This document shows positions 43,311 through 53,916 of a DNA stretch of 64,000 nucleotides, piece by piece. This DNA comes from Ilumatobacter sp963746265 (GTDB lineage Bacteria > Actinomycetota > Acidimicrobiia > Acidimicrobiales > Ilumatobacteraceae). A model generated the notes under the pieces. The model did no database searches. It was not told where the DNA came from and saw only the letters and a list, made by a program, of their open reading frames with translations. The number at the start of each line of letters is the position of its first letter. Position 1 is the stretch's first letter. The stretch covers positions 1 through 64,000 of the forward strand of contig CAVVAM010000020.1 in the NCBI GenBank assembly GCA_963746265.1. The letters are read 5' to 3'. The translations under genes were made by a program, and so were the position numbers.

Positions 43311-43709
43311 TCAGTCGTCGCGATCGAGGAACCGCGGTCGTTCACCGAAGACCGCCACCGCCTGTCGCAGCGGTACGAGATCGCGACGCTGACGTTTCTC
43401 GGCGTCGGCCTGCGCCGATTCGGCGGCCGCTCTGGCCCGTGCGACTTCGTCGCGAAGCCGCTGGTTCTCGTACTCGAGCTCCATCACGCGTCGGATGCCC
43501 TCGAGGTTCATGCCTTGTGCCGCGAGATCGGCGATCCGCTGGAGGCGCTCGATGTCGGCGTCGCTGTAGCGACGGTTGCCACCCTGAGTGCGCGCCGGCC
43601 GCACCAGACCCCGTCGCTCGTAGATACGGAGCGTCTGGGGATGCATCCCCGCGAGTTCGGCCGCCACCGAGATGACGTACACCGCTTGGTTTCGTGACCG
43701 CGCGTTCAT
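43311..43709 (-). CDS. hspR: Heat-shock repressor HspR (MerR family)
   Basis: 132 residues. MerR-type HTH with the HspR opening: YVISVAAELAGMHPQTLRIY, ERRGLVRPARTQGGNRRYSD, ADIERLQRIADLAAQGMNLE. A coiled segment follows. HspR binds HAIR operators (two of which lie upstream of dnaK) with DnaK as co-repressor, shutting off the operon when chaperone is plentiful. ATG 43709 overlaps the dnaJ stop by four bases. The last gene of the dnaK-grpE-dnaJ-hspR operon. Confidence 0.94.
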   Translation of the reverse strand: MNARSRNQAVYVISVAAELAGMHPQTLRIYERRGLVRPARTQGGNRRYSDADIERLQRIADLAAQGMNLEGIRRVMELEYENQRLRDEVARARAAAESAQADAEKRQRRDLVPLRQAVAVFGERPRFLDRDD

Positions 43710-44851
43710 GATGTCGTGTTCCTCGAGTCCACCGTAGTCGCTGCCGCGAGCTGCTCGATCGCCGCCCGCTCGGCATCGTTGAGTCGGGTCGGCACCTGTA
43801 CGTTGACCGTCACGATCAGGTCGCCGGACCTGGTGCCCTTGCGTTTCGACTGCGTCGTGATGCCCTTGCCCTTCACCCGATGGCGGGATCCGCTCTGGGT
43901 ACCGGGCCTGAGTCGCAGTTTCACCGTCGAGCCATCGAGCGTCGGGACGTCGACCTCGGCACCGAGTGCAGCCTCGGCGAACGTGATCGGCACCGTGACG
44001 GTGAGGTTGTGGCCGGATCGTCCGAAGCGCTCGTGCGGTTGGACGGTGACCTCGACCAACAGATCGCCGGCCGGACCACCGTTGCGTCCGGGTGCGCCAC
44101 GCCCCGCGAGTCGGATGGTCTGTCCGTTCTGCACACCGGCGGGGATGCGAGCTTTGACCTCACGTGGTCGCCGCTCGACACCACGGCCGTGACAGGTTGG
44201 GCACGGATCGGTGATCACGGCGCCCGACCCCTGGCAGTTCCGGCAGGGGGTCGAGAACGAGAACATCCCCTGGTTGTCGTCGAGCACGCCCCGCCCACCG
44301 CACACTCCGCATCGCGTCGGCGCGGTGCCGGGCTTCGAACCCGAGCCCGAACATGTCGAGCACTGGGCGTCACTGGTGAGGTGCAGGGTGGTCGTCAGCC
44401 CGGTTGCGGCATCCTCGAAGTCGAGGGTCAGCTGGGCGGTCAGGTCGGCGCCGCGCTGGGGGCCGACGCCGCCGCGTCCGGCACGGCGACCGGCGCCTCC
44501 GAACATCTGACCGAGGAGGTCGCCGATGTCACCGCCCTGCACGTCGCCGACATCACCGACGTTGAACGAGAACCCACCGGGGCCGCCGCTGTTGCGCATG
44601 CCGCCGGCCATCGGACCGAGCCGGCGGATCTCGTCGTACTCGGCGCGCTTCTTGTCGTCGTGGAGTACGTCGTAGGCCGTCGACAGGTCCTTGAACCGCT
44701 CCTCGGCGGAGGCGTCACCCGGATTCTTGTCGGGGTGCCACTCGCGGGCGAGCTTGCGGTACGCCTTGGTGATCTCCTTCGACGAGGCGTCGGCGGCGAC
44801 CCCCAACATCTTGTAGTAGTCCTTTTCGAACCATTCTCGCTGTGCGTCCAT
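43706..44851 (-). CDS. dnaJ: Chaperone DnaJ
   Basis: 381 residues. J domain with YYKMLGVAADASSKEITKAY and the HPD in REWHPDKNPGDA, a Gly-rich linker (GGMRNSGGPGGFSFNVG), four zinc-binding CxxCxGxG repeats (CSTCSGSG, CGVCGGRG, CRNCQGSG, CPTCHGRG), and the C-terminal substrate-binding domain (VTVQPHERFGRSGHNLTVTV). Stimulates the ATPase of DnaK and delivers clients. AGGAGGTG is the ribosome binding site of ATG 44851. Follows grpE after 84 bases. Confidence 0.95.
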   Translation of the reverse strand: MDAQREWFEKDYYKMLGVAADASSKEITKAYRKLAREWHPDKNPGDASAEERFKDLSTAYDVLHDDKKRAEYDEIRRLGPMAGGMRNSGGPGGFSFNVGDVGDVQGGDIGDLLGQMFGGAGRRAGRGGVGPQRGADLTAQLTLDFEDAATGLTTTLHLTSDAQCSTCSGSGSKPGTAPTRCGVCGGRGVLDDNQGMFSFSTPCRNCQGSGAVITDPCPTCHGRGVERRPREVKARIPAGVQNGQTIRLAGRGAPGRNGGPAGDLLVEVTVQPHERFGRSGHNLTVTVPITFAEAALGAEVDVPTLDGSTVKLRLRPGTQSGSRHRVKGKGITTQSKRKGTRSGDLIVTVNVQVPTRLNDAERAAIEQLAAATTVDSRNTTS

Positions 44852-44864
44852 CCGCGTTCACCTC

Positions 44865-44894
44865 CTTCCGAGGGTCCTGCTTCCGAGGGTCCTG
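44865..44894 (-). repeat. 15-bp tandem duplication before dnaJ
   Basis: CTTCCGAGGGTCCTG occurs twice without gap (44865-44879, 44880-44894), next to the dnaJ ribosome binding site. It could be a simple duplication event or affect translation of dnaJ; no function is shown. Confidence 0.7.
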
Positions 44895-44935
44895 CGAGCG
44901 ATCAGGCGACGGAAGCCCACGACCGCGCACACCCT

Positions 44936-45591
44936 TCAGTCCTTCGTTCTCACCATGGCCGGGCGCAGCGTGCGACCCTTCCACCGGTACCCGCTCCGCA
45001 GCACCTCGGCGACGACGACCTCGCCGCCACCGCCGGGTTCGTGTGCGACGGCCTCCGCGACTTCGGGATCGAACGGCTGCGACTCGAGATCGAGAGCCTC
45101 GAGGCCGTGCTTCTTCAGCTCGCCGAGCAAGACGTTGAGCAACGGCCCGACCTCGTCGGGATGCTGGAGGTAGGCCGCCTCAGCGGCATCGAGCACGGGC
45201 AGGAACGCCTCGGCCAGCCGACCGGTCGCTCGGTCCACGTCTCCGGCCGCCTGAGACGCGATCCGCTTGCGGTAGTTCTCGAAATCGGCCTGCACTCGCA
45301 TCGCCGTCTCCTTGAACTGATCGCGTTCGGCGACCAGCGCCGCCACATCGACCGGCTCCGGCCCTGCGTCGTCGAACTCGAGCCCGTCGACCAGGGCCTC
45401 GAACGTCGCATCGGGGTCGTCGAACTCGACGTCGGCGACATCGCCGTCCCCGAAACCGGACGGCTGATCGGCGCCGGTCTCGTCGTCGGTTTCGTCGTCG
45501 CCGACCCGGGGAATCTGGCCGGTGTAGTCGTCGACCTCGCTACCGCGCTCGTCGTCGTCGGGCATCGATCGGTCGGGTGCGGCCCCGTCGC

Positions 45592-45595
<4 letters not shown>
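44936..45595 (-). CDS. grpE: Nucleotide exchange factor GrpE
   Basis: 219 residues. Acidic N-terminus (ERGSEVDDYTGQIPRVGDDE), long helix ERDQFKETAMRVQADFENYR, KRIASQAAGDVDRATGRLAE, and the beta-rich end HEPGGGGEVVVAEVLRSGYR, WKGRTLRPAMVRTKD. Releases ADP from DnaK. The GTG start overlaps the dnaK stop (GTGA, 45592-45595), so the two are translationally coupled. Length is at the upper end for actinobacteria because of the acidic tail. Confidence 0.94.
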
Positions 45596-47451
<1,856 letters not shown>

Positions 47452-47497
47452 GGACTGCTCCTCTTTCGAGATGATGGATTTCGAGATGACGGGGAAA

Positions 47498-47518
47498 CCT
47501 GCGTGAAGTGCACTCAAG
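47498..47518 (-). promoter_or_regulatory. HAIR operator, promoter-proximal copy
   Basis: CCTGCGT-N7-ACTCAAG on the plus strand: one half perfect, the other with two changes from CTTGAGT-N7-ACTCAAG. It overlaps the -10 region of the dnaK promoter, so HspR binding here would block RNA polymerase. Confidence 0.7.
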
Positions 47519-47545
47519 TGTACGTTTCCCACTGCGCCGCGCCAA
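47517..47545 (-). promoter_or_regulatory. dnaK promoter (TTGGCG-N17-TACACT)
   Basis: On the minus strand a -35 box TTGGCG (47545-47540) and -10 box TACACT (47522-47517) are 17 bases apart, an ideal spacing for the housekeeping sigma factor. The transcript would begin near 47510, giving a leader of about 60 bases with a ribosome binding site. Confidence 0.65.
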
Positions 47546-47561
47546 CCCGTCCATAAGAAAT

Positions 47562-47582
47562 CCTGAGTCGAGAGGACTCAAG
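47562..47582 (-). promoter_or_regulatory. HAIR operator, upstream copy
   Basis: CCTGAGT-N7-ACTCAAG on the plus strand, differing from the HspR consensus CTTGAGT-N7-ACTCAAG by one base. It lies just upstream of the -35 box of dnaK. Confidence 0.85.
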
Positions 47583-47852
47583 TTCAACGTCGGGGCCACC
47601 CTCACCCGAACCAGCGGCCGGAACGTCCAACCGACATGACCGCACGATGCGCGTCCAGCGTTCCCGCGGCAGCCGTCCTGCTCGGGCTGGAGCGTGCGGC
47701 GGTCGAGTCGACCCCGCCGGCGACGTTCACCGACGTCCGCATCGGCGCCGCGGTCGAGCACGAACTCGCGACACGACGATTGCCGACGAGACCTGCGTGT
47801 GTTCGTCGGCTGACGTCATCCGGCCGGCGCCGGATCACCCGATCGATCCGGA

Positions 47853-48266
47853 TCAGCCGAGGAGGTGCTCGGGGCCGAACGAATCGGGCAGGAGCTCCTC
47901 CATGGTCGACGTCTTGCCGACACCACCGGGGCCGGCGTTGTGGATCAGCGTGTCGGGTGTTGCGAACTCGCGGATCTTCTGACGACAACCGCCGCAGCAC
48001 GTCCCGAGCTCGTCGCCGTCGCAGACCGTGACGATCGCGTCGATCGTCCGCTCGCCCGCCGACACCATCGCGGCGATGGCGGCCGCCTCGGCGCACATCC
48101 CCTCCGGGTAGGCCGCGTTCTCCACGTTGCAGCCCACGAACACCGCACCTGAACCGGAACGCACCGCGGCGCCGACCCGGAACCGCGAGTACGGCACGTG
48201 GGCGTGCACCTGTACGGCGCGTGCCGCTGCGAGCAACTCCGGTTCGATCGACGGGTCTCCGGCCAT
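47853..48266 (-). CDS. cdd: Cytidine deaminase
   Basis: 137 residues. Zinc site: Cys-Ala-Glu in GMCAEAAAIAAMVSAGERTI and the Cys pair in GTCCGGCRQKIREF; substrate region YSRFRVGAAVRSGSG and NVENAAYPEG. Deaminates cytidine or deoxycytidine for pyrimidine salvage. Two ATGs in tandem (48269 and 48266); TACGAT lies six bases before the second, which favours 48266 and a leaderless transcript. The C-terminal EELLPDSFGPEHLLG is typical. Divergent from the GNAT gene by about 27-30 bases. Confidence 0.92.
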   Translation of the reverse strand: MAGDPSIEPELLAAARAVQVHAHVPYSRFRVGAAVRSGSGAVFVGCNVENAAYPEGMCAEAAAIAAMVSAGERTIDAIVTVCDGDELGTCCGGCRQKIREFATPDTLIHNAGPGGVGKTSTMEELLPDSFGPEHLLG

Positions 48267-48272
48267 CATCCG

Positions 48273-48278
48273 ATCGTA
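48273..48278 (-). promoter_or_regulatory. -10 box (TACGAT) for cdd
   Basis: On the minus strand TACGAT, six bases, ATG 48266. It lies in the very short gap to the divergent GNAT gene. Confidence 0.45.
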
Positions 48279-48296
48279 GGGGGCCCGGGTGGAACA

Positions 48297-48755
48297 ATGG
48301 TGCTCGCGATGCAGCCGTACTTCCGAGACGCCGTCGGTACCGACATACCTGCGATCGGCGCGATCCTGCGGAGCACCGTCTCGGACACCGACGAGACACC
48401 GCCGATCGGGTCGTATCGGGACAGTCTCGCCGAGATCGACCGCACAGACGGCAACTACGTGCTCGTTGCGGAATACGACAACCAGATCGTTGCGGTCCTC
48501 CAGATGCTGGCCTTCCGGCATCTTCACGACCGCGGCGGTCGAACCGCACAGATCGCACTGCTCCGTGTGGCCGAGGAGTTCCGGACGAGCGGCATCGGTT
48601 CGATGCTCCTCGACCACGCGGCAAACCGCGCCAACGACCTGGGATGCCGACGAATCCAGGTGATGACCAGTACGGCAGCCACCGACGACCACCACTTCTG
48701 GGAGCGGGCCGGATTCGTCCACGTCGACCGCGGCTACGTCCGGCAACTCTGCTGA
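48297..48755 (+). CDS. GNAT-family N-acetyltransferase
   Basis: 152 residues. Acetyl-CoA binding region VAEEFRTSGIGSMLLDHAAN (a variant of the Q/RxxGxG/A loop: RTSGIG), after a beta strand IALLRVAEEF, and C-terminal FWERAGFVHVDRGY. FRDAVGTDIPAIGAILRSTV is the usual opening. Substrate not predictable. ATG 48297 has GGGTGG upstream; ATG 48309 (MQPYFRDAV) is an alternative start. Divergent from cdd. Confidence 0.88.
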   Translation: MVLAMQPYFRDAVGTDIPAIGAILRSTVSDTDETPPIGSYRDSLAEIDRTDGNYVLVAEYDNQIVAVLQMLAFRHLHDRGGRTAQIALLRVAEEFRTSGIGSMLLDHAANRANDLGCRRIQVMTSTAATDDHHFWERAGFVHVDRGYVRQLC

Positions 48756-48944
48756 GCCCACCCCAGAGCGATGCTGGAGGTGAGGGGTCGGTGACGACGA
48801 GGACGGTACCAACGACCAGAAGATCCACGACCAGAAATCGGTTGACCGCCGGCGGGCGGAGATGCATGCTCAGTAACCAGCGGGACGTTCCGATCCCGAC
48901 TCCGTGTCGACGCGGCCCTCGTCGTTGTTCCCGTAGGAGCACCC

Positions 48945-49985
48945 ATGCCCACGTTGATGCGTCGAGCCGGATTCGTCGCCGCCCTCGCCGCGACGTTGAT
49001 CGCCTGCGGCGCGGCCGGCGACGATGCCGAATCCGGGAACATCGACCCACTCGCCGAACTGCTCGGTTGGGACGTGAACCAGTCACCGGCCGAGCAGCGC
49101 GCCCAGCAACTCGCCGTGGAGGAGGCCGTGCAGACGTGCATGCGAGCCGAGGGCTTCGAGTACACCCCGGTCGACTACGACGCCCAGTTCGGCGGTGACG
49201 AAGAGGACGCCGAGCTCTTCAACGACCCCGAGGCGTTCGGCGAGAAGTACGGCTACGGCGTGGTGCGCAACTACGAGCAGTACGAGGAGCCCTACCTCGT
49301 CGGCGGCGAGGACGCTTCGTTCGGGCCCGTGTTCGAGGATCCGAACCAGGAGTACCTCGACTCGCTGTCGGAGAGCGAGCGCGAGGCCTACTACACCGTG
49401 CTCAACGGCGAGCAGTTGTTCGAGGAACCCGCGATCGACGAGAACGGAAACGAGGTGTTCGAGGCGCCGCCGATCGAGGAGCAGGGATGCTATGGCCAGG
49501 CCCAGTTGGAGGTCTTCGGCGAGGACCGGTTCCAGATCGATCCGGAGGTCGAGCAGCGTCTGAACGACTTCTACGGCACGTTGCAGGACGACCCGGAGAT
49601 CGAAACGGCCGAGCAGGACTGGCTCGACTGCATGAAGAACGAGCAACCCGACGCGCTGGAGTCCGACGTCAGCGGATTCTCCGTCACCGCACCCGAGCAC
49701 ATGTACCAGTTGTTCGACTTCAAGAAGAGTGAGGCGATGGGCATGAACATCGTCGACTACTCGCAGGACGACCAGGGCGGCTCGAGCTATGGATCCGACG
49801 GGGAGCAGAGACCGATCCCTGACGACGAGCTCGAAGCGCTCCGGGCACTCGAACTCTCGGTCTGGAAGATCGACTTCCAGTGCCAGAAGGACGCCGACAT
49901 CCCCGGCATCCAACGGCGGATCCAGCAACGCCTCGTCGACGAGCTGCAGGCCGAGTTCCCCGAATTGGGTAACTCGGACTCGTGA
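48945..49985 (+). CDS. Acidic lipoprotein of unknown function (first gene of export operon)
   Basis: 346 residues. Signal MPTLMRRAGFVAALAATLIA with lipobox IACG. The mature part is very acidic (Asp/Glu-rich) and holds several Cys (QTCMRAEGFEYTPVDYDAQF, QGCYGQAQLEVFGEDRF, WLDCMKNEQPDAL, VWKIDFQCQKDADIPG), which may form disulfides. No catalytic motif. TAGGAGC is the ribosome binding site of ATG 48945. The stop overlaps the start of the adaptor gene, so it is translated with the MacAB-like exporter and may serve it as an outer or periplasmic partner. Confidence 0.8.
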   Translation: MPTLMRRAGFVAALAATLIACGAAGDDAESGNIDPLAELLGWDVNQSPAEQRAQQLAVEEAVQTCMRAEGFEYTPVDYDAQFGGDEEDAELFNDPEAFGEKYGYGVVRNYEQYEEPYLVGGEDASFGPVFEDPNQEYLDSLSESEREAYYTVLNGEQLFEEPAIDENGNEVFEAPPIEEQGCYGQAQLEVFGEDRFQIDPEVEQRLNDFYGTLQDDPEIETAEQDWLDCMKNEQPDALESDVSGFSVTAPEHMYQLFDFKKSEAMGMNIVDYSQDDQGGSSYGSDGEQRPIPDDELEALRALELSVWKIDFQCQKDADIPGIQRRIQQRLVDELQAEFPELGNSDS

Positions 49986-51925
49986 TGAGCGTCGATCAGG
50001 AACCAACCGAGACGTTGTCGGAGGAGGCAGAACTCGCGGGCGACGACGACGGGGCTCCACCGAGTTCGTGGCGAGCCGGCGCCGCCCGAGCCGACGGTCG
50101 GCGCCGTCGACGCCAAGGCGCCCTGGTCGTCGGCGTGGCCGTGGCATCGGCCGCGGCGGGCATCGTGGTCGGCACGCAGATCAAGTCGCCGGCCGACGAA
50201 GCCGCAGCACGCCAGGCGCCACCGGCATCCCGCATCACCGTGCCCGTCGAACAGCGGATCCTCAGTTCGTCGCTCGTGTTGTCCGGTGAGGTCCAGTACA
50301 ACGAGCCGACCCCGATCCGACTGGCGGGATCGGTCGGGGTCGACGAGGGCGATGCCCAGGTCATCACCGCGGTGCCGGATCTGGACCAGCTGGTCCAGGA
50401 AGGTGACGTGCTCCTGGAAGTCACCGGCCGGCCCGTCTTCACGTTGCAGGGCGAACTCCCGATGTACCGGCGACTGTCGTCTGGTTCCGAGGGCCCTGAT
50501 GTACTGCAGGTGGAGCAGGCCCTGGAACGGCTCGGGTACGCACCGGGTCAGGTCGACAACATCTTCGACGAGGCGACCGGCGCGGCAGTGACCGCAATGT
50601 ACACCGACGCGGGATACGAGCCGGAGGGGCCTTCCCGAAGCCAACGCGACGAACTGCGGCTCGCCCGCCAGGCGGTCACGGACGCCGAAACGGGGCTGCG
50701 GCTCGCACGTCAAGACCTGGATCGAGATGTCGTCGAGTTGCCCGAATCACAGTTGCTCCAGCTCCGCCAGGCGGTCGCCGGTGCCGAAGCTGCGGTCCCG
50801 GCCGCAGAACAGTCGGCGGAGCGGGCCCGGCAGGCTGCGGAACAGGAGGTCAGGACCGCGACGATCACGCGCGACTCGGCTCGAACGATTCGCGATTCCG
50901 CCGTCACCGTTCGCGATTCGCTCGCTGCGTCCGGGGCGATCGACCCCGACACCGGCGCGCCCCCCACGGCGGAGGCGATCGCCCGGGCGAACGCCGAGGT
51001 CGCCACTGCGGATGAGGCGCTCGCGCTGGCGGAGCAGGCCCTCGCCACGGCGACAGCGAATCGTGACGCAGCCGGGGCGCAGGGGTTGTCGGATGTCCAG
51101 GGCGCCCGTGACAATCTGGATCTGGCACGACTGCAGCTCGCCGAGGCGACGGCCCCAGCGGACACCAGCGCCGAGCAGGCCGCAGTCGATCAGGCACAGA
51201 CGACCCTGGACGCCGCCAACGCGGATCTCGCTCAGCTCGAGGCGACCGTCGGCGTTCGCATCTCTCCCGGCGAGCTGTTGTTCGTACCGATCACGCCCAC
51301 CAATGTCACCGAGCTGTACGTCGTGCCGGGATCCCCGGCGACCGACCAGATCGGCACCCTGTCGACTGCCGAGACCCTGGTCGTGTCACGGGTGAGTCGA
51401 GGCGATTCCAGCCTGGTGACCGTCGGAGCGCCCGTGGCCATCGACCTGCGTGACGTTTCGGTCGAGACGACCGGCACGGTGCTCTCGATCGGACAGCCGC
51501 GCGACGAGACGAACGATCCCAACTCGGGCGACGGGGGAGGCGATTCGGGTGGCGGCACCAGCCGCCTGGAGGTCGTGATCGCGCCGGACGACCCGTCGCT
51601 GCTGCGTGACTACGTCTTCTTCGGGGCACGCATCACCATCGATGTCGCATCGACCGACGGCGAGGTACTGACCGTACCGGTCGCCGCACTCACCGTCGGA
51701 CCCGACGGATCGAGTCGGGTCGAGGTCGAGGTCGAGCCCGTGACGGCCGACGATCCGGGTTCGACACGCATCGTCGACGTGGAAGTGGGCCTGACCGCCC
51801 AGGGTCTCGTCGAGGTGTCGTCGAACGAGCTGGAAGCCGGCGACGACGTCGTCGTCGGGATCGACTCGGGTGAACGGCGCGACCGGAGCGACGACGGTGA
51901 CACCGGTGACGACAGCGGCGCCTGA
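49985..51925 (+). CDS. Membrane-fusion (MacA-like) adaptor with peptidoglycan-binding domain
   Basis: 646 residues. N-terminal helix ALVVGVAVASAAAGIVVGTQ, first half of the lipoyl/beta-barrel (RITVPVEQRILSSSLVLSGE, QVITAVPDLDQLVQEGDVLL), then a peptidoglycan-binding repeat (SGSEGPDVLQVEQALERLGY), a long Ala/Glu/Arg coiled coil (residues about 210-410), and the closing barrel (LEVVIAPDDPSLLRDYVFFG). The adaptor would link the permease below to the cell wall. ATG 49985 overlaps the preceding stop; GTG 49982 is possible. Acidic C-terminal tail. The peptidoglycan-binding insertion is typical of actinobacterial adaptors. Confidence 0.87.
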   Translation: MSVDQEPTETLSEEAELAGDDDGAPPSSWRAGAARADGRRRRRQGALVVGVAVASAAAGIVVGTQIKSPADEAAARQAPPASRITVPVEQRILSSSLVLSGEVQYNEPTPIRLAGSVGVDEGDAQVITAVPDLDQLVQEGDVLLEVTGRPVFTLQGELPMYRRLSSGSEGPDVLQVEQALERLGYAPGQVDNIFDEATGAAVTAMYTDAGYEPEGPSRSQRDELRLARQAVTDAETGLRLARQDLDRDVVELPESQLLQLRQAVAGAEAAVPAAEQSAERARQAAEQEVRTATITRDSARTIRDSAVTVRDSLAASGAIDPDTGAPPTAEAIARANAEVATADEALALAEQALATATANRDAAGAQGLSDVQGARDNLDLARLQLAEATAPADTSAEQAAVDQAQTTLDAANADLAQLEATVGVRISPGELLFVPITPTNVTELYVVPGSPATDQIGTLSTAETLVVSRVSRGDSSLVTVGAPVAIDLRDVSVETTGTVLSIGQPRDETNDPNSGDGGGDSGGGTSRLEVVIAPDDPSLLRDYVFFGARITIDVASTDGEVLTVPVAALTVGPDGSSRVEVEVEPVTADDPGSTRIVDVEVGLTAQGLVEVSSNELEAGDDVVVGIDSGERRDRSDDGDTGDDSGA

Positions 51926-52637
51926 CGCACGCGGCGACGTGGTCGGCGCCGTTCCCACCGCAGGCACCCGACCGGTCATCTCCATGCGCTCCGTGTCCCG
52001 GGTCTTCGACAGCACACCACCCGTCCACGCGCTGCGCTCGGTCGACCTGCACGTCGAAACCGGTGAGCACGTGGCGGTCGTCGGCCCGTCGGGCTCGGGC
52101 AAATCCACGCTGCTGAACGTGATCGGACTCCTCGATCGACCGACGTCGGGCTCGTACCAGTTCGACGGCGTCGACGTGGGCACGTTGGCGGACGGCCGTC
52201 GCGCCGGACTTCGCTCGGCTCGCATCGGTTTCGTGTTCCAGTCGTTCCACCTCCTCGCTCACCGGAGCGCGCTGGAGAACGTGATGATGGCCGGGCTGTA
52301 CCGCCACGCCGGTCGTACCGAGCGCCGCGAGCGGTCGCTCGACGCGCTCGACCGCGTCGGGCTGTCGCACCGCGCGACCTTCTCGCCGAATCGGCTGTCG
52401 GGTGGTGAACGTCAGCGGGTGGCGGTCGCCCGGGCGCTGGCGACCGACCCACGGTTGATGCTGTGCGACGAACCGACCGGCAACCTCGATTCGGCGACCA
52501 CCGGGTCGATGCTCGACCTGTTCGACGAACTGGTCGGCTCGGGCCTCACGGTGGTACTGATCACGCACGACCGCGATGTCGCCGCCCGAGCCCGCCGGCG
52601 CGTCGAGATCGTCGACGGAGAGCTGGCGGAGCTGTGA
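51870..52637 (+). CDS. ABC transporter ATPase (MacB/LolD type)
   Basis: 255 residues. Walker A VVGPSGSGKSTLLNVIGLLD, Q-loop IGFVFQSFHLLAHRSALENV, signature LSGGERQRVAVARAL, Walker B LMLCDEPTGNLDSATT, H-loop TVVLITHDRDVAARA. This is the MacB/LolD (3.A.1.122-type) export ATPase, which drives a mechanotransmission permease. The GTG at 51870 overlaps the adaptor by 56 bases; a start further in (e.g. GTG near 51940) would reduce the overlap. The stop overlaps the permease start. Confidence 0.93.
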   Translation: MNGATGATTVTPVTTAAPDARGDVVGAVPTAGTRPVISMRSVSRVFDSTPPVHALRSVDLHVETGEHVAVVGPSGSGKSTLLNVIGLLDRPTSGSYQFDGVDVGTLADGRRAGLRSARIGFVFQSFHLLAHRSALENVMMAGLYRHAGRTERRERSLDALDRVGLSHRATFSPNRLSGGERQRVAVARALATDPRLMLCDEPTGNLDSATTGSMLDLFDELVGSGLTVVLITHDRDVAARARRRVEIVDGELAEL

Positions 52638-53866
52638 TGCGGCGGGGTGTGAACGGTGCTGCACCGGTCAGCCGGCTCCGTCTCGTCGACATGGTCGACG
52701 AGGTGCTGGCAGGCATCCTGGCCAAGCCCGGCCGAGCCGCGCTGACGACGCTGGGTACGGTCCTCGGTCTCGCCTCGCTCGTCGCGACGCTCGGGATCTC
52801 GCAGACCGCCGGTGAGCAGATCGTCGGTCGGTTCGACGAGTTGCGGGCGACGCAGGTGACGGTGAGGTCTCGGACGACCGACAGTCGTTCGGGTGCGCCG
52901 CTGCCATGGTCGGTGGAGACACGCCTCGATCGGCTGAACGGTGTCGTCGCGTCGGGTGCCGTCGCCGACATCCCGAACCCCGGTCAGGTTCGCACCGTTC
53001 CGATGGTCGACCCGTCCGGCCGGAGCGAGCGCACGGTTCCGGTGATGGCGGCCTCGCCTGGACTGTTCGGAGCCGTACGCGGCCATCTCGCTTCGGGTCG
53101 GTGGTTCGACGAGGGACACGTCGAACGCCACGACCATGTCGCCGTGGTGGGAGCCACACTGGGAGACGAGCTCGGCATCCGCGACGTCGGCCTCCAGCCC
53201 GGCATCTTCATCGACGATCAGCTCTACACCGTGATCGGCGTCCTTGACGAGGCGCTCCGCGACCGTGGTCTGATCGGAGCGATCGTGATTCCGAGCAGCG
53301 TCGCCACCGATCAGTTCGGCGTCTCGCGCCCCGAACGCATCGTGATCGAGACCGAGCTCGGGTCCGCTCAGCTCATCGCCGCCCAGGCAGCGACCGCACT
53401 GAACCCCAACGCGCCCGAAACCGTCTCGGTGTCGGCGGCCGCCGATCCGAACGAGTCGCGCGAGGCTGTCGAGAACGACCTCAACGGACTCTTCCTGCTG
53501 CTCGGTCTCATCTCGCTGACGGTGGGCGCGATCGGCATCGCCAACGTGACCCTCGTCACCGTGATGGAACGGACGGGCGAAATCGGCCTCCGAAGAGCGC
53601 TCGGTGCGCGCCGACGCCACATCGCCGCGCAGTTCCTGTGCGAGTCGGCGGCGATGGGCGTGGTCGGCGGCATACTCGGTGCCAGTGCCGGCATCATCAC
53701 CGTGGTATCGGTGTCGGCGGCACGTGAATGGACGCCGGTCCTGCAGCCGTGGTTGCCACTCGCCGCTCCGCCGGTCGGAGCGATCGTGGGGCTCATCGCG
53801 GGTCTCTACCCGTCGATTCGTGCGGCTCGGATGGAACCCGTCGACGCGCTCCGGGCCGGCGTCTGA
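52637..53866 (+). CDS. MacB-like ABC transporter permease (FtsX/MacB_PCD domains)
   Basis: 409 residues. First helix with GILAKPGRAALTTLGTVLGL, a large extracytoplasmic domain (TVRSRTTDSRSGAPLPWSVE to NGLFLLLG), and three C-terminal FtsX helices: GLISLTVGAIGIANVTLVTV, MERTGEIGLRRALGARRRHI and SAAMGVVGGILGASAGIITV. The motif TGEIGLRRALGA is the ATPase-coupling helix of MacB permeases. ATG 52637 shares a base with the upstream stop. Completes the lipoprotein-adaptor-ATPase-permease operon; substrate unknown (antibiotics, lipids or peptides in the family). Confidence 0.92.
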   Translation: MRRGVNGAAPVSRLRLVDMVDEVLAGILAKPGRAALTTLGTVLGLASLVATLGISQTAGEQIVGRFDELRATQVTVRSRTTDSRSGAPLPWSVETRLDRLNGVVASGAVADIPNPGQVRTVPMVDPSGRSERTVPVMAASPGLFGAVRGHLASGRWFDEGHVERHDHVAVVGATLGDELGIRDVGLQPGIFIDDQLYTVIGVLDEALRDRGLIGAIVIPSSVATDQFGVSRPERIVIETELGSAQLIAAQAATALNPNAPETVSVSAAADPNESREAVENDLNGLFLLLGLISLTVGAIGIANVTLVTVMERTGEIGLRRALGARRRHIAAQFLCESAAMGVVGGILGASAGIITVVSVSAAREWTPVLQPWLPLAAPPVGAIVGLIAGLYPSIRAARMEPVDALRAGV

Positions 53867-53916
53867 GACGTCGGCCTGCGTCTCGGCCGCGGCCTCGGCG
53901 TCCGCACACGCGTTCG

